From Paraburkholderia phenazinium (GTDB taxonomy: Bacteria; Pseudomonadota; Gammaproteobacteria; Burkholderiales; Burkholderiaceae): 64,000 nt of DNA. Below are positions 34,870 to 42,595 of the stretch, piece after piece (position 1 is the first letter of the stretch; each line of letters starts with the position of its first letter). The DNA is taken from assembly GCF_900142845.1 (NCBI RefSeq), contig NZ_FSRU01000001.1, positions 2,356,001 to 2,420,000 of the forward strand. Reading direction: 5' to 3'. Below the pieces are notes generated by a model. That model searched no databases, was not told the origin of the DNA, and was given only the letters and a program-made list of their open reading frames with translations. A program made the translations under genes and the position numbers.

Positions 34870-37395
34870 TTGGCCACTCAAACTCATGCGGCTTGCGTTA
34901 TTGAAAGCGAAGTGGCGCGGCAATTCCCAGACGTTCTCTCCGCAGACGCCCTGGAATTTGTTGCTGCATTAAATTGCGAATTTGCGCAGCAGCGCCGGCA
35001 TATCCTGCAATCCCGTCGGCAACGCGCTCACCGTCGGCAGCACGGCGAATCCTTCGAGTTCCTCAGTGCCACTGCGGGCATTCGCAACAATCCGGATTGG
35101 CGTGTCCCCGCTCCCCCGCGAGACCTGCTGGACCGGCGCGTGGAAATCGCCGCTCCGGCCGAGAACCGAAAGATCGTCATCCATGCGCTTAACGCCCACG
35201 CACAAGTCTGGGTGGCCGACCTCGAAGACGCCTTGTCGCCCACCTGGCGCAACGTGATGACGAGCCAGCGTAACCTGCGCGACGCGGTCGCCGGCAAGAT
35301 TACCTACGTCGATCCGCTGGGCAAGCCATATCGTCTCGAAGACCACCGCACCGCGATCGTGGTGCGCCCGCGCGGCTGGCATCTGCCGGAGCAGCACCTG
35401 CTGATCGACGGCGAGGCGGCGGCGGCCAGCCTGGTCGATTTTGGCCTGTACTTCTTGCACTGTGCCCGCCCGCAACTGGCGCGCGGGAGCGGGCCTTACT
35501 TTTATCTCCCCAAGCTGGAGAACCACCTCGAAGCGAAGCTCTGGAACGACGTGTTCGAATTCTCCGAGGACTGGATCGGCATTCCCCGCGGCAGCATTCG
35601 CGCCACGGTGATCGTCGAACACATCCATGCCGCCTATGAGATGGACGAGATACTGCACGCACTCGGAGCGCATGCGGCCGGTCTGACCGCGGGCCGATGG
35701 GACTATCTGTTCAGTATTGCCAGGGAATTCAGATACCAGCCTGACTTCGTCCTGCCTGACCGGTCAGAATTGACGATGGACTTGCCCTTCATGCGGGCCT
35801 ACACCGAACTCCTCGTGCGCACCTGTCATCGACGCGGCACGCATGCGCTGGGCGGCGTATCCACGCAGATCCCCGACCGGCACGATGCCGCTGCGCGCGC
35901 CCGGGCAATCGAGGCGGTTCGGCGCGACAAGGAACGCGAGGCCGCCGAGGGCTTCGACGGCACGTGGGTGGTTCACCCGGACCTGGTGCCGGTCTGCCAC
36001 GCCGCTTTCGATCGGGCGTCCGCTGGTCGCGCTCACCCGGTCGAGCCACCGGGCGACGCGCGTGAAATCACCGCCGCGCAACTCGCGGCCGCTAACCGGC
36101 TCGATGCCCGGGTCACCGAATACGGCTTGCGTTCCAACATCGCGGTCTCGATCCGCTATCTGGAAGCGTGGTTGCGCGGTAGCGGCTCGGTCAGGCTGTT
36201 CGGCTTGATGGAGGGCGTAGCGACCGTCGAGATTGCCCGCTCGCAGATCTGGCAATGGCTGCATCACGGCACGCAGTTGCACGATGGACGCCGCGTGACC
36301 CGTGAACTGGTGCGCGCCATGCTTGTCGAGGAGATCGAAAAATGCAGTGCCGGTTCGGTCCAGGATCGTCCGACGCTTGCCTTCGAAGAGGCCAAAGCCT
36401 TGTTCGAAGAGATCGCGCTGCACGAAAACTTTCCGGATTTTCTGACGCTCCCGGGCTATGGCCGCCTGATCCGGATGCCTTCCGCGTCGCACGACTGCGC
36501 CCCGGCAAAGCCGATGTCGAAAACCACGGCCGGTCAATCCACCTCCGTGGCCAGGCCGGTTCGGCAGACCCGTTTGACGATCCCTTGCAGCAGCGGCATG
36601 TTCACGCATTTGCAGTTGAAGCCACGCGTCGCGTTCTCCCTGGCGTTCATGGGTTGGTCGGCCTGGCTGGCCGAGCACGCCGTCGCGCATGCGGCACTCA
36701 TCCGCGATCACGCAACCGGCTTTGTGCCGATAGGCCTTGAGATCGAGTATCTGCAGCCGTCGACCTTTTACGACTGCCAGTCGCTCAGCGTGACGACCGG
36801 GGTAAGAACCTGGAATCCGAGACGCTTCCACAGCCTGCAAGATGTGGATGTACTGCTCGTGGCTGACCACGGCGCGCCGGTGGCGCGCCTGCACCTGCAG
36901 GAAGTGTGCGTGCGCATCGAGTCGCCGGACACGCTCGCGGCCGCGCCGGGGCGCGTGCCCGCGGAACTGATCGAAGCGCTGCTGGACAACCCCGACGAAA
37001 TCGACGAGCGGCCCGTGTTACTGAATCGCGGTGCCCCGCGTGTGCCGGCTGAAGCGAAGCCGATCGCCGAATCGCGGCATGAGTTTGTCGTCTATCGCCA
37101 CGCCTGCGAAGTGGCGGACCAATGGTATTCCGAGCACGTGTGCGACTACATCGGCGAGAGCCGTGAGGCCATGGCATTCGAGCGCATGGAGGAATGCCCG
37201 GCCCTCGTCGCGGGCCTGAGCAAGCGGATCGAGCGGATCAGCATTGGCTTGCGCCGTCCCTACATGTTGTTCGACCGCGGCCAGGTCCTGACCCGAACCT
37301 ACCGGATGGGCCAGGAAACCCACTTCGTTCATCAATTGCTTACCGCGTCGGGTTTCGCCGCCGGTGACGCAATCGAAGTATTCGCTTCGGCATGA
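34870..37395 (+). CDS. Malate synthase A-like protein fused to a C-terminal hotdog-like domain
   Basis: Residues 1 to about 535 follow malate synthase A closely: the glyoxylate-site Arg in VVRPRGWHL, GPYFYLPKLENHLEAKLWN, the Mg ligands Glu in VIVEHIHAAYEMDEI and Asp in GRWDYLFS, then RSQIWQWLHHG and DFLTLPGYGRLI. At the catalytic-base position the family reads LMEDAAT; this protein reads LMEGVAT (Gly codon at 36214-36216), so the Asp is lost. After a linker, about 280 further residues have no counterpart in AceB and look like a hotdog-fold acyl-thioester domain (fold inferred). I choose the TTG at 34870 because GGAG precedes it at the right distance; a GTG at 34858 is also in frame. It opens the eight-gene cluster. 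It is probably not a glyoxylate-shunt enzyme. Confidence 0.8.
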   Translation: MATQTHAACVIESEVARQFPDVLSADALEFVAALNCEFAQQRRHILQSRRQRAHRRQHGESFEFLSATAGIRNNPDWRVPAPPRDLLDRRVEIAAPAENRKIVIHALNAHAQVWVADLEDALSPTWRNVMTSQRNLRDAVAGKITYVDPLGKPYRLEDHRTAIVVRPRGWHLPEQHLLIDGEAAAASLVDFGLYFLHCARPQLARGSGPYFYLPKLENHLEAKLWNDVFEFSEDWIGIPRGSIRATVIVEHIHAAYEMDEILHALGAHAAGLTAGRWDYLFSIAREFRYQPDFVLPDRSELTMDLPFMRAYTELLVRTCHRRGTHALGGVSTQIPDRHDAAARARAIEAVRRDKEREAAEGFDGTWVVHPDLVPVCHAAFDRASAGRAHPVEPPGDAREITAAQLAAANRLDARVTEYGLRSNIAVSIRYLEAWLRGSGSVRLFGLMEGVATVEIARSQIWQWLHHGTQLHDGRRVTRELVRAMLVEEIEKCSAGSVQDRPTLAFEEAKALFEEIALHENFPDFLTLPGYGRLIRMPSASHDCAPAKPMSKTTAGQSTSVARPVRQTRLTIPCSSGMFTHLQLKPRVAFSLAFMGWSAWLAEHAVAHAALIRDHATGFVPIGLEIEYLQPSTFYDCQSLSVTTGVRTWNPRRFHSLQDVDVLLVADHGAPVARLHLQEVCVRIESPDTLAAAPGRVPAELIEALLDNPDEIDERPVLLNRGAPRVPAEAKPIAESRHEFVVYRHACEVADQWYSEHVCDYIGESREAMAFERMEECPALVAGLSKRIERISIGLRRPYMLFDRGQVLTRTYRMGQETHFVHQLLTASGFAAGDAIEVFASA

Positions 37396-37420
37396 GGCCG
37401 GCACGCGCAAGGAGTTCATC

Positions 37421-37684
37421 ATGACTTTCCTGTTTTCCGGCTCGTTACTCAGGTATGTGGGCTACCGGCGCCGGATCGATTATGAAACGGCCACCCTCGC
37501 GGCCGCCTTCGGTGTGCTCTTCTCCGACTACCCCGACCTGAAAGGCTTGCTGACGCAACCGGACGGCACGCTGCGCAGGACGTTGCGTCTCGCCATCAAC
37601 CACGAGGTGGTGCGCAGCGACCTGGCCCGCCCGCTCGCGCCCGACGACGCCGTCGAGATCATGACGGCCATCGCCGGCGGGTAA
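37421..37684 (+). CDS. CysO/MoaD/ThiS-like sulfur carrier protein
   Basis: An 87-residue protein of ubiquitin-like size whose last residues are EIMTAIAGG. The Gly-Gly end is the site that E1-like enzymes adenylate and convert to a thiocarboxylate in ThiS, MoaD and CysO. The LAINHEVVRSDLARPLAPDDAVEIM segment matches the MoaD/CysO C-terminal half. AAGGAG precedes the ATG at 37421. A rhodanese-E1 fusion that could charge it is the last gene of the same cluster. It is not beside thiazole or molybdopterin genes, so it probably serves the local pathway. Confidence 0.8.
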   Translation: MTFLFSGSLLRYVGYRRRIDYETATLAAAFGVLFSDYPDLKGLLTQPDGTLRRTLRLAINHEVVRSDLARPLAPDDAVEIMTAIAGG

Positions 37685-37693
37685 ATGACAACC

Positions 37694-37748
37694 AAGGGAC
37701 AACTAAAGGGCCGCTAAAGGACAGATGAAGGACCGATAAGGGACGGCG
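37694..37748 (+). repeat. Five imperfect 11-base repeats between the sulfur carrier and ACP genes
   Basis: Units beginning 37694, 37705, 37716, 37727 and 37738 each contain an AAGG or AGGG core. The array follows the TAAATG junction at 37682-37687, which opens a 10-codon frame. A GAGCCG/CGGCTC hairpin (37769-37784) follows, just before the ACP ribosome site. Confidence 0.6.
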
Positions 37749-37814
37749 CAAGGTTCGCCAAAGGCCACGAGCCGGGATCGGCTCATGCAGGCATCAACCC
37801 AAGGAGTCACTGCC

Positions 37815-38054
37815 ATGTCGCTCGACACAAGACTGCGATCGGTATTCGATACGGTGCTGCAGCTCGATACCGGGTTGCCCGATTCAGCGCTGCGTTACCA
37901 GCAGACGCGGGGTTGGGATTCGCTGGGTGCGGTGTTGCTGGTCTCCGCTATCGAAGACGAATTCCACGTTGAGATCAAAACCGGCCAGGCATTGAAGATG
38001 GACTCCTTCGAAGCCGCCTCGCGCCTGCTCCGCGAACTCGGCGCAACAGACTGA
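37815..38054 (+). CDS. Acyl carrier protein
   Basis: A 79-residue carrier protein. The phosphopantetheine-attachment site is Ser36 in RGWDSLGAVLLVSAIEDEF. The rest is a short acidic four-helix pattern typical of type II ACPs. AAGGAG at 37801 precedes the ATG. It differs from the housekeeping AcpP type, whose site reads LGADSLD. Its place between a sulfur carrier and a LuxE-like enzyme suggests it holds the acyl intermediate of the local pathway. Confidence 0.9.
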   Translation: MSLDTRLRSVFDTVLQLDTGLPDSALRYQQTRGWDSLGAVLLVSAIEDEFHVEIKTGQALKMDSFEAASRLLRELGATD

Positions 38055-38085
38055 GCGCGCTGCGCACGCCACGCCGGAGCTCGCC

Positions 38086-39159
38086 ATGAATCGTGATTCG
38101 CCGCCCAGCCAGGCCATGCGCGAAGCCGCGCTGCTGCCTCGTCTGATCGAACTGATCGATCATCACCGCCGCGCCTGCCCGGCCTATGCGCGCGTGCTGC
38201 ATGCAGTCGGCCACACGCCGGGGCGGCGTTATGCACAACTGCGCGAACTGCCTTGGCTGCCGGTACGCCTGTTCAAGGAACACGCACTGGTCAGCAGCCG
38301 CAGTGAACCGGTGGCGGAACTCACCTCTTCCGGCACCACCAGTAACGGAGTCAGCCGCATCGCACTGGACCGCGAGGCGGCCGAACACCAGCGTCTCCTG
38401 TTGACATCGACGCTCGAAAAGCTGACCGGTCCGCGACGTTTGCCGATGCTGATTGTCGACTCGCCTTCGGCGGTGCGCGAAGAGCGTGCGTCGATCCGCG
38501 GCGCGACCGTACTCGGCGTGATGAACGTCGGCCGCGAGCATGTCTTCGCGCTGAACAGCAAGCAAAGCATCGATGCAGACGCCGTCGAAGGTTTCCTGCA
38601 ACGCCACGGCCATGCGAGTTTCCTCGTGTTCGGCTTCACCTCCCTCGTCTGGACGCAGTTCTACGCGCTAGCGCAGGCGCGCGCCTTCGATCTGAGCCAC
38701 GCGTTATTGCTGCACACGGGAGGATGGAAAAAGCTCGCGGACAAAGCGGTGTCCCCGCAGGAATTCCGCGCCGGCTTTCGCGACGCAACGGGCCTGCGCC
38801 GGTGCCACAACTTCTACGGCATGGTCGAACAAGGTGGCACGATTCATATGGAGTCCCCCTCAGGCGACGGCCTGTATTGCCCGGACTCTGCCGATGTGAT
38901 CGTGCGCGATCCGTACACCTGGGAGGAAGCAGCCGTGGGCACGCCGGGTGTTATCGAGGTGCTGAGCGCCGCGCCGCGCGCCCACCCCGGCCACGTGCTG
39001 CTGACCGAAGACAGGGGCATCGTGCACGGGATCGACGACGGCGAATGGCCCGGCAAACGCTTCGCAGTGCTAGGCAGGCTGGCGCGCGCCGAACCTCGCG
39101 GATGCGCGGACACGCTGCCCGAGCGAGCCCCCGGGTACGGCGGCGGAGTCCGCTCATGA
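38086..39159 (+). CDS. LuxE-like acyl-protein synthetase
   Basis: A 357-residue member of the LuxE/PaaK adenylating family, which activates an acid with ATP and holds the acyl group on a Cys. TSSGTTSNGVSRI is the adenylate loop, and NFYGMVEQGGTIHME matches the LuxE signature. Cys340 in EPRGCADT occupies the place of the acyl-accepting Cys of LuxE. The length is slightly below LuxE. Its stop overlaps the next start by four bases. In this cluster it could load or transfer an acyl chain between ACP and the LuxC-like reductase. No luxAB is present. Confidence 0.85.
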   Translation: MNRDSPPSQAMREAALLPRLIELIDHHRRACPAYARVLHAVGHTPGRRYAQLRELPWLPVRLFKEHALVSSRSEPVAELTSSGTTSNGVSRIALDREAAEHQRLLLTSTLEKLTGPRRLPMLIVDSPSAVREERASIRGATVLGVMNVGREHVFALNSKQSIDADAVEGFLQRHGHASFLVFGFTSLVWTQFYALAQARAFDLSHALLLHTGGWKKLADKAVSPQEFRAGFRDATGLRRCHNFYGMVEQGGTIHMESPSGDGLYCPDSADVIVRDPYTWEEAAVGTPGVIEVLSAAPRAHPGHVLLTEDRGIVHGIDDGEWPGKRFAVLGRLARAEPRGCADTLPERAPGYGGGVRS

Positions 39160-39923
39160 GCGGCCTGCTCGAAGGCAAGCACCTGATGATTACGGGTGTC
39201 ATCAATCACGCTTCGATCGCTTTTGCGGTCGCGAAACTGGCCCAGGAGCAAGGCGCGCAGATCGTGCTGACCGGTCACGGCCGGCTCCATATGGTCGAAC
39301 ATACGGCCAGACGCCTGCCACAACCGGCGCCGGTGATCGAACTCGACGTCACCCAGGCCGGGCAGCTCGCCACGCTGGCCGCGCGCGTTCGCGCTCACGC
39401 GCCGCGACTCGACGGAGTCCTGCATTCGATCGCCTACGCGCCGCCGGCCGCGATCTGCGGCGACTTTCTCGCTGCGACGTGGGTGGACGTCGCGACGACC
39501 TTGCAGGTGTCGGCCTTCTCGCTGCAAGCGGTGGTCGCTGCCGTGTTGCCGTTGATGGACCGCGGCGGCACGATCGTCGGACTGGATTTCGATGCGTCGG
39601 TCACCTGGTCCGGCTACGACTGGATGGGCGTCGCCAAGGCGGGACTGGAATCGAGTGCACGCTATCTGGCCCGCGATCTCGGCGCCCGCGGCATACGCAT
39701 CAACCTGGTCGCGGCCGGCCCTTTGCGCACCGCAGCTGCTCACGGCGAGCCGCGTTTCGACGAGATCGTCGCCGCATGGCAAGCGCGCGCGCCGCTGCGC
39801 TGGAATCCGGCCGATGCAAGTGGCGTCGCGCGGACCTGCGTCGCACTGCTGTCGGACTGGTTGCCCGCCACCACCGGCGAAATCGTGCATGCCGACGGCG
39901 GCTTTCACGCGGTAGGCGCATAA
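39156..39923 (+). CDS. InhA/FabI-like enoyl-ACP reductase
   Basis: A 255-residue short-chain dehydrogenase of the enoyl reductase type. The N-terminus GKHLMITGVINHASIAFAVA and LAQEQGAQIVLTG match the InhA-type nucleotide-binding region. The catalytic pair is Tyr154 and Lys161, six residues apart, in SGYDWMGVAKAGLES. NLVAAGPLRT is the C-terminal signature. It is coupled by ATGA to the LuxE-like gene. It would saturate an enoyl group on the ACP-bound chain. Unlike housekeeping fabI it sits in a secondary pathway cluster. Confidence 0.88.
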   Translation: MSGLLEGKHLMITGVINHASIAFAVAKLAQEQGAQIVLTGHGRLHMVEHTARRLPQPAPVIELDVTQAGQLATLAARVRAHAPRLDGVLHSIAYAPPAAICGDFLAATWVDVATTLQVSAFSLQAVVAAVLPLMDRGGTIVGLDFDASVTWSGYDWMGVAKAGLESSARYLARDLGARGIRINLVAAGPLRTAAAHGEPRFDEIVAAWQARAPLRWNPADASGVARTCVALLSDWLPATTGEIVHADGGFHAVGA

Positions 39924-39928
39924 ATCCC

Positions 39929-41350
39929 ATGACACCCTTCGGCGCTCACGTCCGCCTGATCGAGGCCGCACACGGCCGAATCTGGAGCGGCTCCGACCTG
40001 GACGCGCGCATTCAGGCGATGGAAGACGAACTGCGCACCCTACCCTCCGGCCTGCTTCTGCTGCCCGCGCCATGGACCATCGACACGATCTGCCGCTATC
40101 TCGCCGCGTTCCGTCAACACCGGCCGCTCGCGTTGCTCGATCCGCAAATCGAGCCCGCTACGCTCGCGGAGCTGCTTGCGCGCTACGAACCCGCGGGCGT
40201 GTGGCAGCCGGGTCTCGGGCAACCCGCGCCGGCCGGCTACCGCGACGCCACGTCGGGCTGGATCCGGCAGACCTCCGCGGCAACGGTCCATATCGATCTC
40301 GCCTTGCTGTTGACCACCTCCGGCTCGACCGGCGCGGCGCGCATGGTGAGGCTCTCGCGTCAGGGCCTGCTCGCCAACGCCGAAGCGATCGTGCAGGCGC
40401 TCGGCATCACCGCTCGGGAGATCGCGCCCACCAGCTTGCCGTTTCATCTGGGCTACGGCCTGTCGGTGCTCAACAGCCATCTGCAGGCCGGCGCCACCGT
40501 CGTGGTGACCGCAGACCCGGTGATCGGCGCGGACTTCTGGGCCACCGTCGACAACTGGTGCGCCACCTCCTTCGCCGCGGTCTCGCATACCTATGAATTG
40601 CTCGCGCGCCTGCGCTGGACGCCCTCGGCGCACCGCAGCCTGCATACGCTTACCCAGTCCGGCAGCCGCATGCGTCCCGAACTGATTGCGCAGATCGCCG
40701 GGGACCTCGGCCGCGTGGGGGGCCGCTTTCATCTCATGTATGGCCAGACCGAAGCCACGGCCCGGATGGCCGTCCTGCCGGCCCAGCGGATTGCCGACAA
40801 GGCCACGTCGGTGGGACTCGCCATCCCCGGCGGCCGGCTGTCGCTCCGGACCGGATCGGGTACGGAGACCTGCGAGCCGGATCTGTCCGGCGAGGTCGTG
40901 TTTCGCGGTCCGAGCGTCATGATGGGCTACGCCGATAACGCCGCCGAGCTGGCCCGCGGCGACGACCTGGGTGGCGTGCTGTACACCGGCGACATCGGCC
41001 GCTTCGACGATGAGGGTTACCTCTATCTGGAAGGCCGTCTCAAGCGGATGGCCAAACTGTTCGGGATGCGTATCAATCTCGATGCCGTCGAACGCCTTGC
41101 GGTCGACGCCGGCGCCGCCGGCACAACCGTTGCCGTCTCGCCGAACGACGAGGTGATCGTGCTGTGGTGCGAAGGCGAGGCCGAACCTGGACGGCTGGAC
41201 ACGATCTCGCAACAGGTCGCGGAACGCCTGCGCGTGAACCGTCATGGCGTGCTTGCGCGAAGCATCGAAAAAGTGCCGCTGCTGCCCAACGGCAAGATCG
41301 ATTACCGCGCGTTGACCCAGCTTGCGGCGGCCGGCGAGGTACCGCGATGA
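39929..41350 (+). CDS. AMP-forming acyl-CoA/acyl-ACP ligase
   Basis: A 473-residue adenylate-forming enzyme. LLLTTSGSTGAARMV is the P-loop-like motif A3. YGQTEATARM is the A5 segment, and YTGDIGRFDDEGYLYLEGRLKRMAKLFG covers the hinge. The C-terminal catalytic Lys is in LLPNGKIDY. It is shorter than typical acyl-CoA synthetases, close to small-acid activating enzymes. It starts five bases after the reductase stop and overlaps the LuxC-like gene by four. It could charge the cluster ACP or make an acyl adenylate for sulfur transfer. Confidence 0.9.
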   Translation: MTPFGAHVRLIEAAHGRIWSGSDLDARIQAMEDELRTLPSGLLLLPAPWTIDTICRYLAAFRQHRPLALLDPQIEPATLAELLARYEPAGVWQPGLGQPAPAGYRDATSGWIRQTSAATVHIDLALLLTTSGSTGAARMVRLSRQGLLANAEAIVQALGITAREIAPTSLPFHLGYGLSVLNSHLQAGATVVVTADPVIGADFWATVDNWCATSFAAVSHTYELLARLRWTPSAHRSLHTLTQSGSRMRPELIAQIAGDLGRVGGRFHLMYGQTEATARMAVLPAQRIADKATSVGLAIPGGRLSLRTGSGTETCEPDLSGEVVFRGPSVMMGYADNAAELARGDDLGGVLYTGDIGRFDDEGYLYLEGRLKRMAKLFGMRINLDAVERLAVDAGAAGTTVAVSPNDEVIVLWCEGEAEPGRLDTISQQVAERLRVNRHGVLARSIEKVPLLPNGKIDYRALTQLAAAGEVPR

Positions 41351-42573
41351 TCCGGCCACTGTTCCCGCCGGCCGCACCGCTCGAGGCGGCGGCCTTGCTT
41401 GAGCCATTGTGCGATCCGCGAGACGACACCGCTTTGCAGGTGGGCGACGAGCGCATGCTCGACTTTCTGGACGCCGTCGGACAGCGTCTGCGCACGCCAG
41501 CGTATGCCCGGCGCATTCCGGAACTGGGACCGCTTGGCGTCTACCTTCGGCGTGGCCGTCTCGGCGCGGAACTGGCGCGGGTCGAAGCGGGACAATGTTG
41601 CCTGCGCTTCCCGCTCGGCCTGGTGTTTCATGTCGCGCCGGGAAACGCCGATACCGTGTTCGTCTATTCCTGGGCACTCGCCGCATTGGCCGGCAACCGC
41701 AATATCGTGCGCGTGTCGGACCGGGGTGGCGAGGTCATGCAGGCCGTGTTCGCCGTGCTTGACGAAGCCTTGAAAGAAGCCGATCCCGTGGTGGCCCGTA
41801 CCCAGCGAATCGTGAGCTATGACCACCGCGACGAAGCCGCTACGGCGGCGTTGTCGGCCGCCTGCGACCTGCGCGTGCTGTGGGGCGGCGATCAGGCGAT
41901 CCGTGAGATTCGCGGCTCACCGCTGCGACCCGCCGCCCGCGATCTCACCTTCCCCAACCGCGCGTCCTTCGCGGCGATCTCGGCGGCGGCATTTCTTGCG
42001 TCGCCCGCAGTGGAGCGCAAACTGGCGGCAGAGGCCTTTCATTCGGATGCCTATCTGTTCGGGCAAGCGGCGTGCGCTTCGCCAGGCACGCTCTTCTGGA
42101 TCGGCGCCGACGCGGCTGTGGCCGATGCACAGGCCTCGTTCCTGACGCTGCTGACTGAAATCGTAGAGACCCGCGGACCGCGCATCGATGCTGCGATGGC
42201 GGTCCAGAAACACGTCGCCACCTATGGTCTCGCCGCCGAGGGCATCGTCGATGCGGTGCGCTTCGCGGGCAACGAGATCGCCATGCTGCAACTCGCTGCG
42301 CCGGTTCGTTTGCCGCGCCGCTGGCTCGGCACCGGCACCTTTGCGCAAGTCAGACTGGCTTCGCTCGCCGAGCTTGTGCCCTTGTTGCAACGGCAGGATC
42401 AAACCCTCAGCTATTTCGGCTTCACGCCCGCCGAAATGCTGTGCTTTGCCCAGCACCTCGGCGGGCGCGGTATCGATCGCATCGTGCCGTTGGGCCGGGC
42501 CCTCGAATTTTCCACGGTCTGGGACGGCTACGATCTGCTGCGCGAGTTCACCCGCCTCGTCACCGTGAATTGA
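41347..42573 (+). CDS. LuxC-like acyl-CoA/acyl-ACP reductase
   Basis: A 408-residue NAD(P)H-dependent reductase of the LuxC family, which turns an acyl thioester or acyl-protein into an aldehyde. Family segments are PLGLVFHVAPGNADTVFVYSW and LAGNRNIVRVS. The catalytic Cys is Cys243 in GQAACASPGTLFW. It is about 60-70 residues shorter than Vibrio LuxC. It overlaps the ligase gene by ATGA and is followed after 22 bases by the rhodanese-E1 gene. It implies an aldehyde, or a later alcohol, amine or thiol, in the pathway. Confidence 0.85.
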   Translation: MIRPLFPPAAPLEAAALLEPLCDPRDDTALQVGDERMLDFLDAVGQRLRTPAYARRIPELGPLGVYLRRGRLGAELARVEAGQCCLRFPLGLVFHVAPGNADTVFVYSWALAALAGNRNIVRVSDRGGEVMQAVFAVLDEALKEADPVVARTQRIVSYDHRDEAATAALSAACDLRVLWGGDQAIREIRGSPLRPAARDLTFPNRASFAAISAAAFLASPAVERKLAAEAFHSDAYLFGQAACASPGTLFWIGADAAVADAQASFLTLLTEIVETRGPRIDAAMAVQKHVATYGLAAEGIVDAVRFAGNEIAMLQLAAPVRLPRRWLGTGTFAQVRLASLAELVPLLQRQDQTLSYFGFTPAEMLCFAQHLGGRGIDRIVPLGRALEFSTVWDGYDLLREFTRLVTVN

Positions 42574-42595
42574 CTTTCTCCAGCGGAGCGTCAAG

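Noticed and set aside
34870..37395. Ordinary aceB malate synthase of the glyoxylate shunt
   Set aside because: The catalytic Asp is replaced by Gly, an extra domain is fused, and there is no isocitrate lyase beside it; the neighbours are carrier-protein enzymes.
38086..42573. Bioluminescence (lux) operon
   Set aside because: LuxE- and LuxC-like genes are present but no luciferase subunits (luxAB) and no luxD; these families also occur in non-luminous pathways.
37815..42573. O-antigen or flagellin acyl-sugar cassette
   Set aside because: The ACP, LuxE, reductase, ligase and LuxC set resembles such cassettes, but no glycosyltransferase, sugar-nucleotide or flagellar genes are nearby and a sulfur system is present.
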